Source of the DNA: Candidatus Levybacteria bacterium RIFCSPLOWO2_01_FULL_39_10
GTDB lineage: Bacteria > Patescibacteriota > Microgenomatia > Levybacterales > UBA12049
Assembly (NCBI GenBank): GCA_001782515.1
Contig: MFOV01000011.1
Location: forward strand, 1 to 7,953
Length of the DNA: 7,953 nt
Reading direction: 5' to 3'
Of the stretch, positions 1 to 5,110 are shown piece after piece (position 1 is the first letter of the stretch; every line of letters begins with the position of its first letter). The notes beneath the pieces were generated by a model that was given only the letters and a program-made list of their open reading frames with translations, had not been told where the DNA came from and searched no databases. A program made the translations under genes and the position numbers.

Positions 1-1313
1 CCTCCTATATTAAATACACCATTGTCAGGATTTAGCGTATCAAATCTTCCTTCACCGACGACTCTTACCTCAACACCCGGCCTATTTATAAACCGTTCAT
101 CAGCGCCGTCTAAAACGCCGTTCTCATTAGTATCCCGGTAAACTGTTCCTCGTATGGCGTAATGATTTCTGACAACTCTAAAGTCTATATTGTCTTGGTT
201 GGCATTTGCGGCTATATTGAACCTAGGGTTAGCGGAAGCAATTGAGTAAGTGCAGGCACTATATTCAGCATCAATTATTCTTACATCATGCGAAGATGGG
301 TTATTAAGCTGGGAAAAAGTATATCTTCCGGCGCCCCCTGTGGTAGTTGAAGCTGCCCAGTTAGCATCGCTTACTAGTTTTCGCTGAACAGTTCTTCCGG
401 CCGGTCCGTTGTCCGGAGGTTCGCCGTCCCACACCCCATTTCTATTTTCATCTGTATAGACACGCCCGGCAATTTGAGCATAAGCAGTACAAACTCCGCA
501 AGGACTAGCTCCCTGACAGTATTGATTGCCTCCGCATTGACCATCATTAAAACACGCCCCATTCACCCCACCACATATCGCAGCATTGGTATTAATGGTT
601 CTTACATCACATACATTATTGCTGTTGCAAAAATTTTCCCGTCTGTCACATATAGTTGCGCCGCTCCCACAAAAAGTACCCCCGCACCCACCGCAATCTA
701 TAGACTTACCACAGCTATTAGTAATTGTTCCGCACCTACCAGTACAATCAGGCGCAGGACAGGCTGTTGGGCAATTTGATGTATTGCCCCAGCCTAGAAA
801 ATTATAAGTACCGCTTGGAATATTACCAGAGGCGGTAATATTAATTGGTCCTGTGGTCATGTGTCCACCTTGTCTTGTAACATCATTAGGACGAAATTCA
901 TCTTGATAACATCCAGCAGTATCTAATGCTCCACTCGAAAAACCTTGAGTACTAACAAGTGGATCAACGCAAGCAGTGCTCCATCTTACATTCCAAGGAG
1001 GATCTCCTGGAATATTGCATCCAGAAGGTGCTTCTCTCCACTGGTATGTTGTACCTCTATTATAAGTTACCCAATTATTACCAGTGCCAAGATAATAAGT
1101 GGGATTACTTCTGTCTGCATATCTCCTGAGTGTAACTGGAGTTAAGCCTGATGCTTCAAGTCTGAATCCAACTTCCCAGATTACGCCAGAGCTATTGTTG
1201 CTTCCAAATTCTGCAGTCAGATATGCATTAGCTGGCACCGTTAAAATAAAAGCTTTAATTAAGCAAAGAACAAAAAACGTAAGAATAGATAAAAATAATT
1301 TTTTATTTTTCAC
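1..1313 (-). CDS. Secreted Cys-rich protein with SdrD B-like domains (C-terminus beyond window)
   Basis: The frame stays open from a GTG at 1313 to the left edge (437 codons visible), so the gene is 3'-truncated by the window. GTG is the first possible start: an in-frame TAA lies six codons upstream. Residues 1-30 form a clear signal peptide (KNKK, a hydrophobic core, then VPANA before Y31). Residues 31-180 are Trp/Tyr-rich and unrecognised. Residues 181-275 hold 17 cysteines in two blocks: one of the CGTxTNSCGKSxDCGGC type, the other of the form CGGVNGAC-FNDGQC-GGNQYC. Two SdrD B-like/carboxypeptidase-regulatory-like beta domains follow, at about 281 (AGRVYTDENRNGVWDG) and 387 (RGTVYRDTNENGVLDG), each with a Ca-binding-like DxNxNG loop. 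The protein is probably exported and attached to the cell surface, perhaps as an adhesin or stalk. It lies 7 nt after the preceding gene and is likely co-transcribed. The exact function is unknown. Confidence 0.85.
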   Translation of the reverse strand, partial: MKNKKLFLSILTFFVLCLIKAFILTVPANAYLTAEFGSNNSSGVIWEVGFRLEASGLTPVTLRRYADRSNPTYYLGTGNNWVTYNRGTTYQWREAPSGCNIPGDPPWNVRWSTACVDPLVSTQGFSSGALDTAGCYQDEFRPNDVTRQGGHMTTGPINITASGNIPSGTYNFLGWGNTSNCPTACPAPDCTGRCGTITNSCGKSIDCGGCGGTFCGSGATICDRRENFCNSNNVCDVRTINTNAAICGGVNGACFNDGQCGGNQYCQGASPCGVCTAYAQIAGRVYTDENRNGVWDGEPPDNGPAGRTVQRKLVSDANWAASTTTGGAGRYTFSQLNNPSSHDVRIIDAEYSACTYSIASANPRFNIAANANQDNIDFRVVRNHYAIRGTVYRDTNENGVLDGADERFINRPGVEVRVVGEGRFDTLNPDNGVFNIG

Positions 1314-1320
1314 TGTCAGA

Positions 1321-2046
1321 TTAGTAAATTATGGTTATGTCTAAATTATATTTCGATTCTGCATAATCTTTAAGTAATTTAGCAGCACGCGAAGCAGTAG
1401 GATTTGCGGTGCTTATTAAATCAAAATATGACATTGAGAATATTGATCCCCTGTAATCTATTTGATCTTCAGGCATGTATCCAGCAACCTCAAGGTTGAA
1501 TACTATAACCCTTTTTTCAATGTTAGCCATATCACTATTTTTTATCAAATCAAGTATATCTTTTATTTCAGGTGTAAGCTCCTGACCGCAAACTGGATCT
1601 GCACAAGCCATATCAAAGTCAGTTGGGTTGTAGAGGGAGGGGAAGTTTTCCTCTGCATATTTACCAATTACATTAATTGAGTAGTCTTTGAATTTGGGAT
1701 CGTGTGTTTGTGAATATGCATCTGAAAAATAAAAAGATAATTTCTGTAGACTTTGATATTTTTCTTCTTTTGACGTACTGGAATCTTCTAAGATATTATA
1801 GATATTCTGAATACCTTCAGGGGTGTTTTCTGCACCAGATTCTTCTTTTACAATCTTATCTACCTGTGATATAAAAGCTTCAGTTTTTCTGTTTAATACC
1901 TTTTCAAAAGCAACATCATTAAAAATAAATATTAAAGATGCGATGATAATAATCAGTGTGATAAGTACGCCAAATGCTAAAAATAATTTTTTATTATTAA
2001 TTCTAAGCCTAGAAGAAATATTTTGATTGTTTTTATATATCTGCAT
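1321..2046 (-). CDS. Single-pass membrane-anchored protein, unknown function
   Basis: This is a 241-residue protein that I do not recognise as a family. The N-terminus (about 1-20) is basic and Asn-rich, followed by one strongly hydrophobic helix at about 21-43 (LFLAFGVLITLIIIIASLIFIF). That predicts N-in/C-out anchoring, with about 195 residues outside the membrane. The outer part looks alpha-helical and charged, and carries a lone Cys pair (CADPVC) that could form a disulfide. The ATG at 2046 is the first start in the frame. No good Shine-Dalgarno precedes it; AAGAG about 12 nt upstream is weak. The stop (TAA 1321-1323) is 7 nt before the GTG of the secreted Cys-rich gene, so the two probably form an operon and may act together at the cell surface. 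It could be a pilin-like or assembly factor, but no type IV pilin GFxxxE motif is present. Confidence 0.8.
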   Translation of the reverse strand: MQIYKNNQNISSRLRINNKKLFLAFGVLITLIIIIASLIFIFNDVAFEKVLNRKTEAFISQVDKIVKEESGAENTPEGIQNIYNILEDSSTSKEEKYQSLQKLSFYFSDAYSQTHDPKFKDYSINVIGKYAEENFPSLYNPTDFDMACADPVCGQELTPEIKDILDLIKNSDMANIEKRVIVFNLEVAGYMPEDQIDYRGSIFSMSYFDLISTANPTASRAAKLLKDYAESKYNLDITIIY

Positions 2047-2088
2047 GCGAAAGATCAGCTCTTATTAAGAAAGTAGTAGTTCAATTTG

Positions 2089-2117
2089 AGCGTAGCAAAA
2101 GCAAAAATTTCTGTCAA
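2089..2117 (-). promoter_or_regulatory. Candidate sigma-70 promoter for the two-gene surface operon
   Basis: On the minus strand a perfect -35 TTGACA (2112-2117) is followed after 17 nt by TACGCT (2089-2094), a weak -10 with 3 of 6 consensus bases. It lies 42 nt upstream of the ATG at 2046. The -35 and spacing are good and the -10 is poor, so this is tentative. Confidence 0.35.
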
Positions 2118-2187
2118 TAAGAATTAAAAAATAGAAGACAAGGATTTAACTGGGGAAGAAGAGCGTTTTAATATTGATTAGTGCGAA

Positions 2188-3111
2188 TTAGTGCTCTACT
2201 GGAGGATAAGCGCCTTTATACCTATAATTTCTTGCTTCATATTCCGCATAACCACCTATGCTTTCTGCTATTTCTTCTCCGGTAAGTGAAAGTGAGCTTT
2301 TGGCCCAATCTACAAGTAAATCAGTACTATTTCTTATAGCGTTTTTTAGTCTAGGGTTTTTGGTAACGTCATACATGAGTAGCTGATCAGTAAAAATTTC
2401 AGAGGCTGCTAGCAGACGAGATCTATCTATGATCTTTTTTGCTTCTACTTCATCTTCTGCCTCACTAGCCAATTCTCTAGAATACTTAGTTCCGTCTCTC
2501 ATTCTGTTTAAAACGCCGGGTAAGTCTTTTCGTGAATAAAATTCCCATCCTGCAATATCTATGCGGGAAATATCAGCTTTGTGATTTTTATAAAACCTAG
2601 TCAGGCCTCTTTTCAGATCTTCAAATGTAACATCTCTTATATCTTGCTCTTCCTGATTGAGCACTCGATCCATAAGTCTTATAGTGGGTCTTCTAAAAGT
2701 TCCAATATATCTCTGATTCATGACTTCAGCCATTCTTTCATCAGATTTGGCTTTTGCAACAGCCTCTGTGAGGCCGGTAGTAAATCGTTGGATTCTGTCT
2801 GGGAAGGTGACTATAAATTCACAAAGAGTGACTTGTCCATCTCCATTTACATCTGCATTAAATGGTTCAAATCGAGGAGTTTCATCAGGAAGTAAGGCTG
2901 CGGTTTCTGGGTTTTCTGAGTCCTGGGCGCTTACTGTGCCTGAGCCTATTAGAGCAGTGCCAGCTACAAACGCGCCAATTCCGCCTAGTTTTTTAATTCT
3001 TCTTCCTGAGTTTAAATCGCGGGACAAATCACCAATTGGAATCTGATCCACTGGAAGGGGGGTGTTTGTGACTTCTGGCTGCATTCTTGGTGCTTCGACT
3101 GGGCTTGGCAT
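2188..3111 (-). CDS. Exported helical protein with an EF-hand/dockerin-like calcium loop
   Basis: This is a 307-residue protein of unknown family. Residues 1-36 are a Pro-rich polar leader. It is followed by GRRIKK (36-41) and a Gly/Ala hydrophobic stretch (42-60) ending VSA before Q63. The whole looks like a signal peptide with an unusually long n-region, and the twin Arg hints at Tat export, though the motif is not canonical. Residues 87-98 (DVNGDGQVTLCE) match a calcium loop at every ligand position (D87, N89, D91, T95, E98), as in EF-hands and dockerins. The remaining 200 residues are charged, mostly helical, with no membrane segment. The ATG at 3111 sits only 12 nt after a perfect -10. 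M10 (3084) is an alternative start with a longer leader and no Shine-Dalgarno. Neighbours give no functional hint beyond the surface operon downstream. Confidence 0.8.
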   Translation of the reverse strand: MPSPVEAPRMQPEVTNTPLPVDQIPIGDLSRDLNSGRRIKKLGGIGAFVAGTALIGSGTVSAQDSENPETAALLPDETPRFEPFNADVNGDGQVTLCEFIVTFPDRIQRFTTGLTEAVAKAKSDERMAEVMNQRYIGTFRRPTIRLMDRVLNQEEQDIRDVTFEDLKRGLTRFYKNHKADISRIDIAGWEFYSRKDLPGVLNRMRDGTKYSRELASEAEDEVEAKKIIDRSRLLAASEIFTDQLLMYDVTKNPRLKNAIRNSTDLLVDWAKSSLSLTGEEIAESIGGYAEYEARNYRYKGAYPPVEH

Positions 3112-3123
3112 ATTTGTGACGCT

Positions 3124-3153
3124 ATTATACCACTGCTGTCAAAACCTTGTCAA
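3124..3153 (-). promoter_or_regulatory. Strong extended -10 promoter of the EF-hand protein gene
   Basis: On the minus strand a perfect TTGACA (3148-3153), an 18-nt spacer and a perfect TATAAT (3124-3129) preceded by TGG (extended -10). The ATG at 3111 begins 12 nt after the -10, so transcription should start about 5 nt before the start codon: an almost leaderless mRNA. A second TTGACA (3137-3142) is too close to the -10 to serve. Confidence 0.7.
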
Positions 3154-3238
3154 GCCTATAGTGTCGCGGAGCGAGACAAAAGCCAATAAATGACTACTGA
3201 CCACTTATTCTTAACCATTACACAAATCGAGCACCCAC

Positions 3239-3258
3239 AGCTAACAAGAGCTAACAAG
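3239..3258. repeat. Tandem 10-bp direct repeat downstream of the transposase
   Basis: AGCTAACAAG occurs twice back to back, just outside the 3' end of the transposase gene (stop at 3275-3277). It may be a local slippage duplication or a scar at the element boundary. Confidence 0.5.
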
Positions 3259-3265
3259 GAGAGAC

Positions 3266-3288
3266 CCTGGAAGGCTAATTTTCTTCCA
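3266..3288. repeat. Half copy of the REP-like palindrome at the transposase 3' end
   Basis: On the minus strand TAGCCTTCCAGGG repeats one arm of the two full palindromes with one base missing. Its first three bases are the TAG stop of the transposase. With upstream TGGAAG (plus 3283-3288) it also forms a 6-bp stem (TGGAAG/CTTCCA, 9-nt loop) that holds the stop codon in the loop. It is probably the degenerate right-hand end of the element. Confidence 0.55.
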
Positions 3289-3964
3289 AAGTGAGGTTAT
3301 TAAGAATTTCAAAATCATCCTTTTCTTTAACAAAATTCTCATAGGATAGGGAAGGGTTATCTTTGGAAAAATAAGAAAGTATTTCCTCTGGGTGAACCCA
3401 CTCGGTTTTTCTTTTCCCGATATAATCCATATAAGACGACGGCTGCCCTCCATAGCCTTCCAAGGCCTCGCCTTGGAAGGCTAAAGCTTGTTTGTGGATA
3501 TAACGTGATAGGTGAAGAAACTGGGATTCATTTTCTATTAATACCGCCTTGTAAACCCCTTGATAAAGGGACCCAACTCTTTTATTTTTTCTATTAAAGT
3601 ACATTGAATACCGAGTGCAGAGGGAATTCATAAACGTATCTATGGAATTTGGACTCTTCTGTTTAATAAAAAAATGAAAATGGTTTGGCATAAGACAGTA
3701 GGCAAGAAGACTAATTTCATCCGAAAAATTATTCAGCTTAAGAGTTTTTAAGATATTATCCCTTTCTATTGAAGAAATTGATGGATCATAGAGTCTTTTG
3801 TTAAGTAGTTTTTCATTTTTAGGCAGTAGATATTCCTTAAGGTAGGAAAGGAAAACTAAATAATCCTGTTGATCTAAAAATATTATTCTTTTTTCAACCC
3901 CTCTGTTATAAAGGTGATAATAACTGTTTTCTAAATAGTTTTTTAAAGAGTTTTTCGCAGGCAT
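3275..3964 (-). CDS. tnpA: REP-associated tyrosine transposase (Y1/HUH, IS200-like family)
   Basis: A 229-residue single-strand DNA nuclease/transposase of the Y1 family. The N-terminus YYHLYNRGVEKRIIF is typical of RAYT proteins. MPNHFHFFIK gives the metal-binding HUH pair (H95, H97), and RYSMYFNRKNKRVGSLYQGVYK holds the likely nucleophile Tyr119 (Tyr122 is the other candidate). YIHKQ and QPSSYMDYIG match the family's YIHLNP and WSSYxxYLG segments. Between these lie residues 161-171, encoded entirely by a perfect 31-nt palindrome. The ATG at 3964 was chosen: it gives the usual start of the family and sits 6 nt after an extended -10. A TTG at 3982 would add six residues that overlap the promoter. 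Length is normal and all catalytic motifs are present, so it should be active. Family knowledge: RAYTs bind and cut REP hairpins; here the probable substrates lie in and beside the gene. Confidence 0.9.
   Translation of the reverse strand: MPAKNSLKNYLENSYYHLYNRGVEKRIIFLDQQDYLVFLSYLKEYLLPKNEKLLNKRLYDPSISSIERDNILKTLKLNNFSDEISLLAYCLMPNHFHFFIKQKSPNSIDTFMNSLCTRYSMYFNRKNKRVGSLYQGVYKAVLIENESQFLHLSRYIHKQALAFQGEALEGYGGQPSSYMDYIGKRKTEWVHPEEILSYFSKDNPSLSYENFVKEKDDFEILNNLTLEEN
3453..3483. repeat. REP-like perfect palindrome inside the transposase gene
   Basis: Two 14-nt arms (TAGCCTTCCAAGGC and its reverse complement) around a 3-nt loop (CTC on plus). All 31 bases are identical to the copy at 3989-4019 and in the same orientation. 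It is translated in frame as Leu161-Tyr171 of the transposase (LAFQGEALEGY). In mRNA it would form a very stable hairpin. Confidence 0.9.
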
Positions 3965-3970
3965 GGGAAC

Positions 3971-3999
3971 AGTATAGCACAACTGATCTAGCCTTCCAA
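3971..3999 (-). promoter_or_regulatory. Transposase promoter overlapping the REP-like palindrome
   Basis: On the minus strand TTGGAA (3994-3999, 4 of 6 with the -35 consensus) is followed after 17 nt by TATACT (3971-3976) with an upstream TGC (extended -10). The -35 is part of one palindrome arm. The ATG at 3964 begins 7 nt after the end of the -10, where transcription should start, so the mRNA would be leaderless. Confidence 0.5.
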
Positions 4000-4022
4000 G
4001 GCCTCGCCTTGGAAGGCTAGAT
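3986..4022. repeat. REP-like perfect palindrome upstream of the transposase
   Basis: Two 17-nt arms (ATCTAGCCTTCCAAGGC and its complement) around loop CTC. The central 31 bases are identical to the copy inside the gene; the outer pairs differ. It lies 21 nt upstream of the ATG and can extrude as a strong DNA hairpin, the type of structure that RAYT proteins bind. Confidence 0.9.
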
Positions 4023-4040
4023 TGTATACTCAGGAATTAA

Positions 4041-4063
4041 AGATTAGAAGAGCGAAGCGTCTC
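4041..4063 (-). terminator. Weak candidate terminator of the site-2 protease gene
   Basis: Seventeen nt after the protease stop, the minus strand forms GAG-(A)-CG-CTT-CG-CTC, a 5-bp stem with a bulged A, followed by TTCTAATCTTT. The T-rich tail is interrupted, so efficiency is doubtful. Confidence 0.25.
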
Positions 4064-4079
4064 AGCAGTTATTGTTAGG

Positions 4080-4712
4080 TTATAATCCTAGCAGTTGTAG
4101 AGCAAACTCTTGAAGTTGGAAAATAATTGTACCCAATGAAAATCCCCCTATTGGAAAGATGAGTAGAAAGAAAAGTATAAACATTCCGTATGTTCCTATA
4201 GATAAATATCTGTTTGCCATATCTTCCGGGAGAAGAAGTGCAAAGATTTTTGATCCGTCAAGAGGCGGAATCGGAAGAAGATTAAATATCCCAAGAAGCA
4301 AATTGAGTTGCACTATTACATATAGTAAGCCATAAATTATTGGATCGTTTCCCAAAAAAGGGACAATAAACTTGAGGATAAATGCAAAAATTGAGGCTAT
4401 AAGGAAATTTGTCAGAGGTCCTGCCAAAGACACAAGTGCCATGTCGCGTCTTCCGTCCCGCAAATTAAATGGATCCACTGGCACAGGCTTGGCAGCGCCG
4501 AAGATAACAGGCGAGCCTGAAATAATTAGTATTAGTGGTAAAAGTATACTCATGACAGGGTCAATATGGGGAATTGGATTAAGAGTGAGGCGCCCCAAAA
4601 GCTTGGCTGTGGGATCGCCTAGCCTGTAAGCAACGGCCCCATGGGCGACTTCATGGAAAATAGCTGAAATAATTATAACCGGAAGAGCGATTACTGCAAA
4701 TTCAAGGCCCAT
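4080..4712 (-). CDS. Site-2 protease family (M50) intramembrane metalloprotease
   Basis: A 210-residue integral membrane zinc protease of the S2P/M50 family, the small form without a PDZ domain (YwhC-like). The zinc motif HEVAH is at 20-24 in the first membrane segment (H20, H24, catalytic E21), followed by GAVAYRLGDPTAKLLGRLTLNP and the conserved PHIDP (48-52). GAAKPVPVDP (72-81) and SLAGPLTN (95-102) are typical of the family. The third zinc ligand is D152 in NLLPIPPLDG (144-153). About five to six hydrophobic segments are visible. The enzyme cleaves membrane-spanning substrates, often to release regulators or clear signal peptides; the substrate is not evident here. The ATG at 4712 is the only sensible start, placing HExxH at the usual distance from the N-terminus, and has no Shine-Dalgarno. 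It is divergent from rpmB, 118 bp away. Confidence 0.93.
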   Translation of the reverse strand: MGLEFAVIALPVIIISAIFHEVAHGAVAYRLGDPTAKLLGRLTLNPIPHIDPVMSILLPLILIISGSPVIFGAAKPVPVDPFNLRDGRRDMALVSLAGPLTNFLIASIFAFILKFIVPFLGNDPIIYGLLYVIVQLNLLLGIFNLLPIPPLDGSKIFALLLPEDMANRYLSIGTYGMFILFFLLIFPIGGFSLGTIIFQLQEFALQLLGL

Positions 4713-4720
4713 TGTTAAAA

Positions 4721-4744
4721 GATTAATGATTTATGATTAATGAT
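4721..4744. repeat. Direct repeat GATTAATGAT x2 in the divergent intergenic region
   Basis: GATTAATGAT occurs at 4721-4730 and 4735-4744 (period 14 bp), directly before the protease start codon. It may be an A/T filler repeat of the kind seen at other gene borders here, or an operator. Confidence 0.6.
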
Positions 4745-4781
4745 TAAAGAATTCAAGCGTAAGTTTATCTTAAACAATCAC

Positions 4782-4810
4782 TTCCAAAATCGCAAGTTTT
4801 ATGGTATTAT
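4782..4810 (+). promoter_or_regulatory. Promoter of rpmB
   Basis: TATTAT (4805-4810, 5 of 6 consensus) is preceded by TGG (extended -10) and by TTCCAA (4782-4787, 3 of 6) at 17 nt. Transcription should start near 4817, just before the ribosome binding site. The weak -35 fits an extended -10 promoter. Confidence 0.5.
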
Positions 4811-4819
4811 TTATGGCCT

Positions 4820-4824
4820 GAGGT
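4820..4824 (+). promoter_or_regulatory. Ribosome binding site of rpmB
   Basis: GAGGT lies 6 nt before the ATG at 4831. It is the only good Shine-Dalgarno in this window and fixes the rpmB start. Confidence 0.75.
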
Positions 4825-4830
4825 AAGATT

Positions 4831-5100
4831 ATGTCACTAGGGAATAAATGTTATAACTGCGGTAAGGGAATTATGATCGGACACAACGTGTCACACGCTA
4901 AGAATAGGACACGAAAAGTGTTCAAACCAAATCTTCACAAAACACTGATAGTAGTTGGCGGAAAACCAATGAGAGTCAGGCTTTGCACGAAATGCCAAAG
5001 GCAGCTTAGAGCTAAAAACTTAAAACTAAAAACCACAACTGAAAGCTTAAAACAAAAGGGCTTTTCTTCAACAACACCAGGAGTTACAGGACTAACTTAA
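4831..5100 (+). CDS. rpmB: 50S ribosomal protein L28
   Basis: An 89-residue protein of the large ribosomal subunit. CYNCGKGIMIGHNVSHAKNRTRKVFKPNLHK (7-37) and the MRVRLCTKCQRQLR segment (47-60) match L28. Cys7, Cys10, Cys52 and Cys55 make the four-Cys zinc-binding (C+) form. The core ends near residue 62. The last 27 residues are a Lys/Thr/Ser-rich tail whose DNA (about 5011-5057) resembles the A-rich filler repeats found between genes here, so it may be a recent extension. The gene is single, the only one on the plus strand, and has its own extended -10 promoter and Shine-Dalgarno. It ends 10 bp from the stop of the convergent fmt gene, with no convincing terminator between them. Confidence 0.95.
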   Translation: MSLGNKCYNCGKGIMIGHNVSHAKNRTRKVFKPNLHKTLIVVGGKPMRVRLCTKCQRQLRAKNLKLKTTTESLKQKGFSSTTPGVTGLT

Positions 5101-5110
5101 AAACAATATA

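Larger units (their letters stand above)
3266..4022 (-). mobile_element. REP-associated transposase locus (RAYT/REPtron-like)
   Basis: A Y1/HUH transposase gene bounded upstream by a full palindrome (3986-4022) and downstream by a half copy (3266-3288), with a second full copy inside the gene. In known REPtrons a RAYT gene is flanked by REP hairpins. No target-site duplication is visible, as expected for single-strand HUH transposition. No GTAG/GGAG tetranucleotide conserved at both hairpin feet was found, so the link to classical REPs rests on architecture. The outer boundaries are inferred. Confidence 0.55.

Noticed and set aside
374..1344. Short open frames on both strands (374-562 minus; 474-779, 586-807, 945-1145 and 1099-1344 plus)
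   Set aside because: All lie opposite or out of frame with the long secreted protein, whose frame is continuous, has a signal peptide and recognisable domains.
1289..1999. Shared 18-nt stretch TAAAAATAATTTTTTATT in the first two minus-strand genes
   Set aside because: Both encode NKKLFL at a membrane-entry segment; with such low complexity, chance and similar codon use explain it.
2177..2194. ATTAGTGC direct repeat (two copies, 10-bp period) over the stop of the EF-hand gene
   Set aside because: Too short and isolated to assign a role; no hairpin or T-run accompanies it.
2581..3046. Plus-strand open frames of about 104-108 codons opposite the EF-hand gene
   Set aside because: No family features and no ribosome binding site; the minus-strand gene has a strong promoter and clear motifs.
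3162..3178. Hairpin as an intrinsic terminator of the transposase gene
   Set aside because: On the minus strand the T-run precedes rather than follows the stem.
3453..4022. Palindromes as a small CRISPR array
   Set aside because: Only two full copies, about 500 bp apart, with a gene as the 'spacer' and no cas genes.
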